From Rhytidiadelphus loreus (Eukaryota > Streptophyta > Bryopsida > Hypnales > Hylocomiaceae): a stretch of 64,000 nucleotides of DNA. The notes under the pieces were generated by a model, which was not told where the DNA came from, made no database searches, and saw nothing but the letters and a program-made list of their open reading frames with translations. A program made the position numbers and the translations under genes. The stretch is taken from contig OX344764.1 in assembly GCA_947034895.1 (NCBI GenBank), positions 56,339,348-56,403,347 of the forward strand, in the 5' to 3' direction. Below are positions 1 to 10,466 of the stretch, piece by piece. The first letter of the stretch is position 1, and every line of letters begins with the position of its first letter.

Positions 1-384
1 CAGTCCACGGCTAAGTGGTCCACAATTAAAGGTTACAATTTACAACAACAATTAAATGCTCCATCGTCCATATTGTAGTTGATGAACAGAGACCTTGCAA
101 GCGCTATTTTATCCGACTACCTTCTGATTCATCCAATGTAATACTTAATCTTGAAAAGACAACCTTCTTTTATGTCCATTTTTATGAAATTCTAATAAAT
201 AGTGTTACTTTACAAAGACATAAGCAAAAATGTGACAAAGTTAAAAAAATGATAATTATATGCGTTTAGGGGTTAAATATTGATGAAGAATGCTTGCATA
301 CGAAGGAGTATATGATTGAAAGCGAACATCATACACAAGCACGGTGGTTTTCACGTACGAGGGTTTTCATGTATGGGACCCAAT
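1..384. other. No gene seen
   Basis: AT-rich sequence without a convincing coding region or recognisable element. The short open frame over 316-564 is produced by the tandem repeat beginning at 385 and has no protein-like composition. Confidence 0.6.
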
Positions 385-562
385 GTGATTCAGCGTATAT
401 GTACCGGCGGGTATAAGCATCGGGTGGTCATGGGGCGGTCCTCGTGTGTATATGTACCGGTCATGGGGCGGTCATCGGGCGGGTATGTGATTCAGCGTAT
501 ATGTACCGGCGGGTATAAGCATCGGGCGGTCATGGGGCGGTCATCGGGAGGTCATCGGCAGT
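385..562. repeat. Tandem duplication, 102-bp offset
   Basis: A segment beginning GTGATTCAGCGTATATGTAC at 385 recurs almost unchanged at 487. Within it a GGTCATGGGGCGGTCATCGGG-like module is repeated further. The run is GC-rich against an AT-rich flank and looks like a minisatellite seed, not a gene. Confidence 0.85.
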
Positions 563-638
563 GAGTTTCCGCGGCAGTGAGTTAGGGTTTGGTACTCAGT
601 TTCTTCGTGGATATGCGATTTTGTGAGTTTACGGTGTT

Positions 639-832
639 GGGCGCGCTTTGTTGCAGTACTTCGGGGAGGTTGCAGATTCTTGGGCGCGCTTTGTTGCAGT
701 ACTTGGAGGAGGTTGCAGATTCTTGGGCGCGCTTTGTTGAGTACTTCGAGGAGGTTGCAGTACTGAGAGGAGGTCGCAGACTTGGATGAGGTCGGTTCGA
801 GGAGGTTGCAGTACTGAGAGGAGGTCGCACAA
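639..832. repeat. 43-bp tandem repeat x3, plus 51-bp duplication
   Basis: The unit beginning GGGCGCGCTTTGTTGCAGTA starts at 639, 682 and 725, an exact 43-bp period. The third copy leads into a second module (TTCGAGGAGGTTGCAGTACT) at 745 and 796, offset 51 bp. Open frames on both strands here are repeat artefacts. Confidence 0.9.
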
Positions 833-1036
833 CTCGGACAAGGTCAACGAAAGGGGGACGAGATGCAAGTTGGATGAGGTCAGCGCAACTTTTCAAGAAA
901 GAGGTACATGATTTTGAAATTGTGCTCCTCATCCATGATCGCCTTCCTGTAACAGCTCGCTCGTGTCGTTTAGGGTATCTCCAGGCCGCTTTGTGGTCCT
1001 AGAGCTTCTTTTTTGATTCATCTTCTGTGTTGATTG

Positions 1037-1252
1037 AGGTCGCGTGAATTTGAAAAATCTTGCGTGCTGTGTTGAGTGGGGTCGCATGAATTTCTTATTG
1101 CTGTGTTGATTGGGTCGTGTGAATTCGCGGGAACTTGGGGGGAATGAATTGTAAGTCCACAGTAGATTGGGGTCGCGTGAAATTGCGGAAAGTTGGAGTG
1201 GGGGAATTGTAAGTTAACAACGATTTTCCAGCAGATTGGGGTCGCGTGAATT
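1037..1252. repeat. Dispersed GGGGTCGCGTGAATT repeats
   Basis: Five near-identical 14-16 bp copies of GGGGTCGCGTGAATT occur at about 1037, 1077, 1112, 1169 and 1238, each embedded in similar TGTGTTGATTG/CAGATTG context. Related GGGGCCGCGTGATTT copies follow near 1430. No coding signal; 833-1036 between this and the previous repeat is also empty. Confidence 0.75.
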
Positions 1253-2276
1253 AGCGTGAAGTTGGGAGGGTTTCGAATTGTAAATTAACAAGGATTTTCG
1301 AGCAAGATGCTTGCTTGCTTGTGATGCTTGCTTGTGATGCTTTTGAAAACTTAAAAAAATAAGCTCAGCAATGTCCCTAGGGTTTAGCATCAGTTGTAAT
1401 TGTTGTTGTTGCTGTGTTGATTGGGGCCGCTTGGGGCCGCGTGATTTTGCGGAAACTTCCGTGAATGCGGAATCTTGCAGAAACTTCTGTGAATGCACAA
1501 TCTTGCTGTGAATGCTGAGCGTGATTAGAATAATTGACAGAGTGTTTTTTTTATTTGTTTCAAATTTGACACGTGATTGTTTTGAACGTTGCGATCTTGT
1601 GTATTCAGTGGTATTTTGGTGATTGCTTTGTATGTCTCGTTTGGCTTAGTTAGCACTCAATGTAGATTTAGTTCTGAATTGTTTTCCCATTCTGTGTGCT
1701 TTGCTAGATTTGAGAATACAGCACCAGCGTTGGAGCACTGTTAGAGGACTTGGAGAAGCTGGGAGATTTCGGAGGAGGTTGCAGGGCTTTGAGGAGCTCG
1801 GTGTACCAGCTTTTAGGAGTGTTAACAACCTGATTTGTCAGGTACTATGCAGCTCTTGTTATTTGTGGATTTGTGATGAAATTTATGGGAACTTCATTTT
1901 TCTTGTGAATTAGTCGTAGGGCTTCGATTTGCTTTGCACAGTTGTTTCTTTAATGTTGTGAATCATGCGAGAATAATCAGGTTGGGAAATGATGCAAAAT
2001 GTAAATTCTGAAAGTATTGTTCAGTTCATGAGTCTACTAAATTCTGAGGCATGTCATCACTCCCGACCTACTGTTGCTGTCGTTGCACTGGTATACATTA
2101 GTTTCGAGTAGTTGTTCTATCGATATTTATTGAATTTCTATAGCTGAACTGGAAACCCTAAATTCCTAGAGTAACTTCCAAACGCAGGGTCGACATTAGA
2201 AATTTGCACAGCCATGTCGTAGAAAAAGAAACCCTAATCTGAAAGCAGAGTCTCTCAGAAAAACGCACTCGTCATC
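1253..2276. other. No gene seen
   Basis: Plain AT-rich sequence. Short open frames (for example near 1650-1910) lack start context, splice continuity and recognisable composition. Confidence 0.55.
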
Positions 2277-2770
2277 TTAGCGCGAGTCGTGCTAAAACGC
2301 AGGGCATGGCGTTTAAACAAGTAGCTTCAGAAAAGACCACCAATCGAGAATCTCAGTATCGCAAAAAACGAACAGCATTGTGAATTACCATTTAGCGCGA
2401 GTCGCGCTAACACACAGGGCATGGTCATCAACTTAGCGTGAGTCGCGCTTAAATGATGAGCATTGAGATAAATAGAGTAGTTTAAAAAAATAATAAACCG
2501 AGAAGCTGAAAATCGTGAAAATGCGAACATTTTAAACCAATTACAAACTAGCGCGACTCGCACTAAACGGTAGGACATGGATATCTACTTAGCGCGAGTA
2601 GCGCTAAAACGCTAAGCATGAAAACTTGGCGAGTAGCTATGAAAGAATAGTCAACCAAGAAGCTCAGTCAGATAAACAGCAAAATAGAAAGTTAAATATA
2701 CAACTTGAAGAGAGTCGTGCTTAAAAAACGAGTAGCTCAGAAACGCAGGCTGGCGGGAGTAGCTCAAAAA
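2277..2770. repeat. Diverged 156-bp tandem repeat carrying a 19-bp palindrome
   Basis: Palindromic motifs of the form TTAGCGCGA-N-TCGCGCTAA start at 2277, 2392, 2433, 2548 and 2589, with decayed copies near 2705 and 2750. The spacing alternates 115/41/115/41, so the true unit is 156 bp with two palindromes each. Surrounding text also aligns between units: an ACGCAGGGCATGG-like follower and a CCAATCGAGAATCTCAG-like block. The copy at 2548 has C at its centre where the others have G, as expected for an inverted copy. Confidence 0.85.
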
Positions 2771-2830
2771 CGCAGGCTATAACGATTAAACGAGTAGCTT
2801 TCGAATAATATGAGCTAACGGACAGTCATC

Positions 2831-3012
2831 TTAGCGCGAGCCGCGCTAAAAGACATCAAACTGAATGCCTCGCTCTCGAAACAACAACTAAGAAGAAATA
2901 CACATAAACATAAAGAATAAAAACTCAATGACTCCACGGCTGAAAAAAGATGAATGGCGATATTATTGATTAATAAACAAATAAGATGACTGTTTAGAGC
3001 GCAGCGCGCTAA
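2831..3012. repeat. Two more 19-bp palindromes upstream of gene A
   Basis: TTAGCGCGAGCCGCGCTAA lies at 2831-2849 and a decayed TTAGAGCGCAGCGCGCTAA at 2994-3012. These sit outside the 156-bp spacing, so the palindrome also disperses on its own. Confidence 0.8.
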
Positions 3013-3518
3013 ATTGCAACAATAGCTCAACTGACATTCCACCTCTCGTGTCCATTCTGCAGAATGGATAATTAGATTGACGCTCTGGAGATGTATTTCA
3101 AAAGGTGTGAAGTGCAGTTTCCTGAGGACGACAAAAGTGCAGATGACCACCTCATTGAAGGAGAGTACTGGGAGTTTAAAGAGCCTGAACGAGTAGAATC
3201 ATGGAGTCTTTTTATGATTCCGTTTATAAACCAATTTTGTTTCGCCTATAAGTTCAGAAATGCACAATGCTTCCTACAACTCTCATTCCACGAGAAGATC
3301 AAGGATGTAGAAGCGGACACGCATCCGATGATCAAAGTGAAATGTATGACGATCATACCTGGAACCAGCAGACATGAGCAATACCACTTTGCAATCTGCC
3401 TAAACTCCGTTCTTATACCGTTCCATCTGAGCCCGTTCCTCTCCAGTCTTGAACCTACTCCCTACAGCGACGAGATCAAAGTGCTTGAGAAGAAGCTCGA
3501 CAACAATGAGTGGAATAA

Positions 3519-3735
3519 CACTATAAGAAACCCATGTTTTCGGTGATGTTTTGTAATTTTTTAAAACGGATTTTAGGTGATGTCCATTGCAACAAGCCCA
3601 TGTTTTTATGTCAACATTGATGTTATGTTGAACGTATTGTTGACATAAAAACATGGGCTTGTTGCAATGGACGTCACCTAAAATCTGTTTTAAAAAATTA
3701 CAAAACATCACCTAAAACGTGGGTTTCTTCTAGTG
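3519..3735. mobile_element. CACTA-type MITE in the coding exon of gene A
   Basis: A 217-bp foldback element. It begins CACTATAAGAAACCCA and ends TGGGTTTCTTCTAGTG, with arms of roughly 100 bp that pair almost perfectly. It is flanked by a 3-bp TAA duplication (3516-3518 and 3736-3738). CACTA ends with a 3-bp TSD are diagnostic of the En/Spm superfamily, and there is no coding capacity. Subtracting 217 bp plus one TSD (220 bp) puts the 3091 frame in phase with the frame at 3788, so it inserted into a continuous coding exon. Confidence 0.93.
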
Positions 3736-4735
3736 TAACACCAATGGAACGCTGCTATCCTGGAGAAAACTCTGCACTAAGATTCGAATGCTTTTCAACG
3801 ACTTCCACACGCTAAAGGGCAAGCTCGAGATGCAGCAGGAGAATAACAGACCGCGATCAGTCTCAAAGGAGATTATGAATCAAGGCGTCAGCCAGAGCTC
3901 CAAGATCAAAGTGAAGCAGGAGTCCAGTGCAAGCCGAGGTCAGAGAAACCCTCTTACACCACCGTCGAGGGCACAGCCCCAAAAGGGAAAACAACCTGCT
4001 ACCCCAACGCCCAAAAAATCCAAGGTAGCGAAGGAATCAGAGACTTCAGAAGTCGAGGAAGGAAGCTACGTGGACGAAATGGAAAATGTCCCCCATTCTC
4101 GGGCTACTGACAAGAAACCTGACTTTGAGCATGTAAGTCAGGTGTACAAGAAGTTCTGGACCACCTGTGAAGATGCCTATCTCTTCGCTGTCGACGAAAA
4201 GAAGGAGATTGACATTTCACAGTTGATTGAGGCGCCCCCAACTTTTAACATTCGCTCGAAGGAGAATCGGATTGTTGAAGACATGGTAAATTGGATGCTC
4301 AATATTCCAGACAAGAGCACCAAGCAAACGCTATGCGTTATGCCCGTCGGTTTCAACACGAAGCCCTCAAGGTGGGAGGACATTGAGGAAGGTAAATTTT
4401 ACATTATCAACGGGCAGCATAGTGTTGAAGCCAGCAAATACATGTTTGTTGACGATAACAACGTAGACATCGATGAGAGGGAGCATTTCCGTAAGTGGAA
4501 CTGCTTCGTCGTTTGGTCAGACGACGCTGAGAAGCTGCGATCTATCTCGGCGTATTACAATCGCACGAATCATTTTGTTGCGGTCCAGCCATCGTGGGCG
4601 ACCAATATCTTGGGAGCCAGAAAAGTATGGGAGGACATGGGCAGACTAGAAAACCCAACCCCGACAAACACTGTCGGCACGCTTGTGGCTACCAGACGGA
4701 CAGTTTTGAACCGGCAGAAGCGAGAAGCATTTCAG

Positions 4736-4872
4736 GTCCGCACATTAGCGCGAGGCGCGCTAAACTGCTCTACTTGGGCAAGAATTCAGTTCATGGTCGA
4801 ATTGTTTTAATTTATTGCAGTTGGGTGCCCTTCCGCTACACTAGTGATTCTAATAAAATTTATCTGTTATAG
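4736..4872 (+). other. Intron of gene A with palindrome
   Basis: Donor CAG|GTCCGC (weak) and acceptor TTATAG|GTG. The frame is preserved across it. The palindrome TTAGCGCGAGGCGCGCTAA sits at 4745-4763, ten bases inside the donor. Confidence 0.7.
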
Positions 4873-6219
4873 GTGTTCGAGAAGGCGATGTATGTCAGGT
4901 TCTCCATGATTGACGTTGTGAAGAACCTGAAGATCTCAAAATCCAAGTCCAAAGAGGAGAAGCTCAAGCTCACAAATGAATTCCGCCTTATCACGGCACC
5001 TGACGATGTATACAAGTTGTAGAGTGAAGTGATCAGCGCTGCCGCACACAGAGAGCTCGTGAATCTTGATACGGATAAAATGTTTAACGCTAAGGCCGAC
5101 TGGAACCCGGAGAGCTGCATGCTGAATTGGGAATTTTTCAAGCACTTGGATAATTTGAGCTATAATGAATTAGCCAAACTTGCAAAACATTTGCTAAACC
5201 AGTCCAGTGGAAATCGGACTCACGCTTATCCAAAAGTCACAGTGAAAAGCATCACGTTAGTTCTGGATGATTGCTTCAGCACAAAGGAGTGGGTCGAACG
5301 TCGGAAGCGAAAAAATCTCGTGATCAAGGAGCTTCACGGCATTAAGCCAGAACTTGGGTTGATGAATGCTCGAAGCGAGATCATCAATGAAAACTGGAAG
5401 GCCTTCAAGAAGGAACGCCATTTTTCTAGCGCCACGATGGACGTCCTTTTGGATAGACCTGGAGAAGCGTACTTTGGGAGAGCGAAGAATAAATCGTCTC
5501 GAAACAAGCCGATCACTGAGCTGTCCCCCGACGCCTACAATTTCTTCAAGGTGTTCTTCGAATACAAGTCGAAATTCATGAAGCCTTCAGCATTTGCTCA
5601 CTACCAGCCATATGAATGGCTTCCAAATCATCATAAGGAATGGCCAAAGAAGGTCTGGACGGCTGAGACCAGAAATTACCTTGCCCTCGGGGTGATTGAC
5701 TTCAGGTCGCTGCTTGGGATTCAGAAAAAAGGGAGCTCCATGGTGGACCAGCCCTACTTCATTGAAGTTCTGACATCAATGGACAAGACGTTGAAGCCAG
5801 CCCTTGAAGATCTTCCGGCCTGGCTTTTCATTTGTAGAGACGAGAAGGAGCAGGCGCAAGCCCTTCAATTTGTGGAATCGAACGAGGCTCTCAATTCCTA
5901 CTTGATTTCGTACTTTATTTACTCCGCGGGGAAAAACGACCGCCTCGGAGATCTTTCAGCAGCAAGGACGCCAAAGAAAGTGTTCTTGATCTTCCTGCAG
6001 GATCCCGAGAACGAGAACAATGTCGACATTCCAGCAGAATTTGAGTGTCCGGAGACGGCACGGTACATGAAGGCGCGCGCGTACAGCGAACTGGAGTATC
6101 GCATCCACAACATCGAGTTACGAATGGAATTCTACCTCTGGTTGGTGAAGACATTCTACAAGTCTGGAATGTCAATCTACTCGGGATACGTTAGGGGAAA
6201 GTTGACTTGCGCTACCGTG

Positions 6220-6403
6220 GTAAGTACTGTGACTGCATTCTAGTGCGACTCGCTCTAAAATGCTACATTCCTGTCCATAGATATTGCGCTGAAATATCAT
6301 TAACGTTGTTGAATTACGTTCAATTGTCGTTTTAGCGCTGGTCGTGCTAAATCATCAGACCTCAGATTGTAACTGTGATGACACTATAGATTTCTCCACG
6401 CAG
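6220..6403 (+). other. Intron of gene A with two palindromes
   Basis: Donor GTG|GTAAGT and acceptor CCACGCAG|ATG, phase 0. It contains decayed palindromes at 6240-6258 (central C, so inverted orientation) and 6332-6350. Confidence 0.75.
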
Positions 6404-7584
6404 ATGAGTAACGTAAACGTCTACGCGACTGGGCCTGATACGCAATCAGATTGGTGGAAGGACATTTGTAAGAAGGCAATGACGCTTGACATAGCCGACT
6501 TCGTAGAAACTAGATACCCAATCCACACCAGTGCAGGTCCAAGTTCCACTCCGAAATCCTCGAAGAGAAAGCTGAGGTCGTCTCAGACATCCGATTTCAG
6601 TGAGCCACTGCGGAGGGAGATTCCTCTATATGAAGGGCCGGCATCTGATTCCGAATCCGATGAAGATGAGGAAGACATTGAAGACGACAGGCCTCATGGA
6701 CTTGATGAGATGCCGACTCCGACGAGCTGTCCTTCTACTGATATACCTGGTTCATCAGCGAGCTCCATGCTACCTCCTTTGTCTGGAACTCCAAAGAGTC
6801 CAGCCCCAACTGGACGACCACACAAGAAGAGGAAGCATGACACGATTACAAGTATTGCGAAGCAGTTGGCGGAGATTTCAGCACAGAATGCCGCCTCCCT
6901 AGCAAATCTGCAGCAACAAACTCAGTTGTCGCAGAAGCAGAACGAGCTTGCACTGGCTCAATTGAGGGCAGATCAGGCGAAGGAGAGGGCAGAAAACCTT
7001 GAACTTCACAAACGTAATCAGGAGTGGATGCGGTTGGAGTCCCAAACCAACTGAGAGCTTGCCCAACAAAATAGGGAAATGCTGCAGATCTTGATCAAGA
7101 AGGTGGGAGTGGAGCCGATCGCAGCATTGCCCCCTCCTCCCGAGTCTCCAGTGATGCAGCTCCAGGGTCAGCCGTCTGGATCTAACATTAGCAACGCTTC
7201 AAGCCCGACGCAGGCTTTGCCAGTGTCTCCGCCACTTCCCGATACCGCACCGGAATCTCCCACTGCCGGCCGATGATGATGTTGCTGACCCATCTGCTCC
7301 TGTGTCTCACCAAGAGTTGCCAATCACGAGTCCCCGTCTCGGGGAATGCTGGTATGCGAGCGTGGAGCGTGGAGCGGGGATCGGTGAGCGGTGAGCGGGA
7401 ATATGGAAAATTTATTGAAGAATTTGGAAGAAAAGTATGAAGAAATTGACGTAAATTTAAGAGAAAATGGATAAATTTATTGTCAAAGTTCATGAGAGTT
7501 TTAGGAAATAAAGGATGAAAGTTTAGTAAAAAAATGTAAAGACAATTACGAGACAGTGGATGGAAGTAGTTCAATGAAATGGAT

Positions 7585-7735
7585 CGAATGGGATGAACAA
7601 ATCGGATGAACAAAATGGATGAACAAATTGGATGAATAAAATGGATGAATAAATTGGATGAACAAAGTGGATGAAAAAAATGGATGGAAAAAATGGATGA
7701 ATAATTGGATGAAAAGATTGGATGATAAAAAACAG
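7585..7735. repeat. GGATGAACAAAAT minisatellite, 12-14 bp unit
   Basis: About ten imperfect head-to-tail copies of GGATGAA(C/T)AAA(A/T)T. It lies in the non-coding part of MULE-1 between its left end and gene 1. Confidence 0.85.
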
Positions 7736-10466
7736 TTTTCAATCTCAGATTTAATAAACTGTAGAAATGCTAAAGAAGAGAAAACGTATGCAGTGAAAAT
7801 TAGAAAAACGGTGCATACCACCAGAAATGGGCACCATATTTGGGTATAGGCTCTTTTCATTAATTCCTAATGGACAATTGTCCATTGAACGAACAATTAA
7901 AAATCTAGTCAGGGTTCCAATGAAGCAAATTTTGGGATTATGTTCACGAAATATTGACACAGGATCAAGATATGTACCTTTTTATTGGAAATTTCATTAA
8001 TTTTGTGATTGGTTTAAGCAATCAAAAGTTATGCTACCCTGCACTTTTTTGCCAGCTTAGGCACCTTCAGGCTGGTTTGAAAAACTCCTCTTTTACTTTT
8101 GATATTTGAATTGAGTTTGTAACTTACATCATGCTAAGCCCAAATGGTAAAACAAACATGTGAAGTGTACCAATCTCACTCTAAGAATAGTTTTAGGCTG
8201 CTGGCCCTGTTGAGCAAGGTCTGAAAATAAGAATTTTTCCCTTGAAAGTCCACCTGATGATGGGGCATGCCCATTGGACTTAGAATTGTTGCCCTTCAAC
8301 GCGTTTGGCAGTGAATGACAAACGCATGAATGACTCATTTTTGAAAACAAAGATATAAATAATCCAATATAAAAAGATACTACAAGATATTGTAGACAAG
8401 TGCGTTCAACGGTCAAAGAGGATAAAAGTTTATTTTATTCATAAACAAGAAACACTACCAACAAATGAGCATTCTTTGGTTTTACAAAGAACCCACTTCG
8501 AAAAATGCCATGGAGTTCCATTGAAGCATAATCAGTGCAGCGTCTGTAGTAGACCAAATTAAAAGACCAACTACATTCAATGATTGTAGAAGTCCAGGTC
8601 CTAGCTTTTACCAGAAACACTATGGAGATGAAAACCCTTGTGCCAAGGAAGGTGATGATATTGAAGACTCATTCAGTGTCCATGAGCGCACCGACTTCTT
8701 GTTAAATACCATGCATTGCCTTCGCCCCATTGTGTAAACCCCCACTAACACCGTTGAACTAAAAAATTGTGTGCTTGCCTAATCATAATGTTTAGACGCA
8801 ATTTGGAGGTCATATTTTTTCATCTACTTCCAATATTGAGTTGGACCCTCTTTGCGTTGTCATTAAGTAGAACAACAGTTCAATATTTCAAAAGCGGTAG
8901 TGGAGAATTACACAACATGGCTGAAGAAAATGCATGATGATTGACATGGAGTGGGTGGTCCTATAGGGCAATGTAAATATCCGTTTTCAACGACATATCT
9001 GAATGTTGTTGCACATGGAAGGATGGACAGTGTGAGGATGTTGGATTATGAAAAAGATGAATGTCTACCTCTCCCAGACCTGTTGGACCTTAACTATAGA
9101 AGTTACAAATCTAAATTAAATCAAATCCAACTATACACAAGTACACAACTATAAGAATATCATGAATACAGAAAAGGAAATTGAACTTACAAAATCGTTC
9201 AATGTTTGTGGCACAGTTGGTTCATCGCTACCTTGTCCGAACTCTAGGTGCGTCTCATCCACGTAAGGAAGAACAAGGGAGTGGTATATGTAGCCGCAGT
9301 AAATGGACTGCCAAAATATTTGGGCTAGAAACACTGAACGATGGTCTTAGAGAAATGATGGAAGAAAAAATTCGTTGCCTATGTGCAAACCATGATGACA
9401 CAACCATGGTGCACAACCAAAGGAAACCAACCTCTCCTCAAATTCACGCCCTGACGACCATATTGACCATGGAAACAAGACCTCATGTCGCATCGTCATA
9501 AGAATCGAATGGTTTGCGGTAGAGGAGCCCTTCTCCTTTATTACAAAGAGTACCGTCCTTGGGCTAGACACGTTGGGAGTTCAACGAGTGGACCATCTTC
9601 GTTTGGGTTGGAGCGGATAAGAGATAGGTTGCTCATCCAATGGACATGCAGATCCTAATTTGGGCACAAATGTCGTCCACAGAACAAGCAAACCAATAGG
9701 CGGGGTCGCTTCAATGATCCAAAAAGCGTGCCTAGGACCTATATAGACTCTTCTCGGGTCTGAGTGGCATTTAGGACCAAGTACCATGTAGAAAAACATT
9801 TACTATACAAAAAAATGGAATAATTGTAATTACTAGAGATGCATTATATATAATAACAAAAAATATTTGTACCTACCAAAAATGCAGATATAGTTTTGTA
9901 GGCAAAAGAAAAGACAACCAAGAGTAATAATGTAGGATGTTCTAAAAGTGCCCATCTTCTTTAAATTGCTCCTATTTTGAGGTGAAGAATAGAGATGGTG
10001 TGATCCTAAAACGGACCACTGTAGCACTTGAATGAATTGGGAAAAGGTACTTTTTCTACTACAAGAAAAATTCAGTGTCTTCCAGTTCGGCACATCTCTT
10101 TACAAGTTGCAAGTAGACGTATTTTGAGAGACGTATGTTCGCAACTTGGTGGCTTTCACTTGAATCTTTGAAAATTTATTAGTAATTAAAAAAGTCTTTG
10201 AAAAATACAAAACCGACTATAATAGGTTCGTTCTCTTTTTGCCTTCCTCTGAAAACTGATATAAAAGCATTTCAGTCCAATCCAGCATAAAAAAAAAGTA
10301 AATCATCACATGAATGGTTGCTTTTAGAGCATGTGAACTTAGATAGAGAAGGATGCGCCAAAGTAATACAAAGTAAGCAGAAAATATAAGTGAATTAGGA
10401 AAACGAGCAACCACAAATCAAAAGTACGCTGTGGGAAGAACAAGCAAAGTTCAGTAGCTAAAGAGC
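7736..10466. other. No gene recognised
   Basis: AT-rich sequence with scattered short open frames on both strands, none with splice continuity or a recognisable motif. The equivalent interval of MULE-2 is only about 0.9 kb (22479-23365), so about 2 kb here may be later insertion. A CTACTACAAGAAAA string at 10058 resembles a CACTA end but no partner was found. Confidence 0.5.

Larger units (their letters stand above)
3091..7340 (+). pseudogene. Gene A: ParB-like plus methyltransferase-like protein, decayed
   Basis: Visible exons: about 3091-4735 (5' start unresolved; a TAG lies just upstream of 3091), 4873-6219 and 6404 to about 7340, with GT-AG introns. Exon 1 encodes a basic linker and then a ParB/DGQHR-like core containing FYIINGQHSVEASKYM; canonical proteins have D-G-x-H-R, here N-G-Q-H-S. 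Exon 2 ends with FYLWLVKTFYKSGMSIYSGY, which aligns by eye with the motif-I region of genes 1 and 2 (FLQMLIEAFTKPGSIILDAF), so a permuted methyltransferase-like fold is inferred. Exon 3 is an acidic, Pro/Ser-rich region and a Gln/Ala-rich coiled coil. Lesions: CACTA MITE at 3519-3735 inside exon 1, in-frame TAG at 5020-5022, in-frame TGA at 7052-7054, probable frameshift near 7273. Protein-like sequence stops where a MULE terminus starts (7341). The domain calls are inference. Confidence 0.6.

Noticed and set aside
582..932. Open frames of 66-116 codons on both strands over 582-932
   Set aside because: They follow the 43-bp tandem repeat, are open in several registers and have repeat-derived composition.
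3091..7276. Four or five separate genes at 3.1-7.3 kb
   Set aside because: Frames join in phase across the MITE and two GT-AG introns, and the remaining breaks are single stop codons.
7560..7742. Coding frame with FIHF(I/V)HPI repeats on the - strand
   Set aside because: It is the translation of the GGATGAA minisatellite.
10058..10140. Third CACTA terminus (CTACTACAAGAAAA)
   Set aside because: No matching opposite end or 3-bp TSD could be found nearby.
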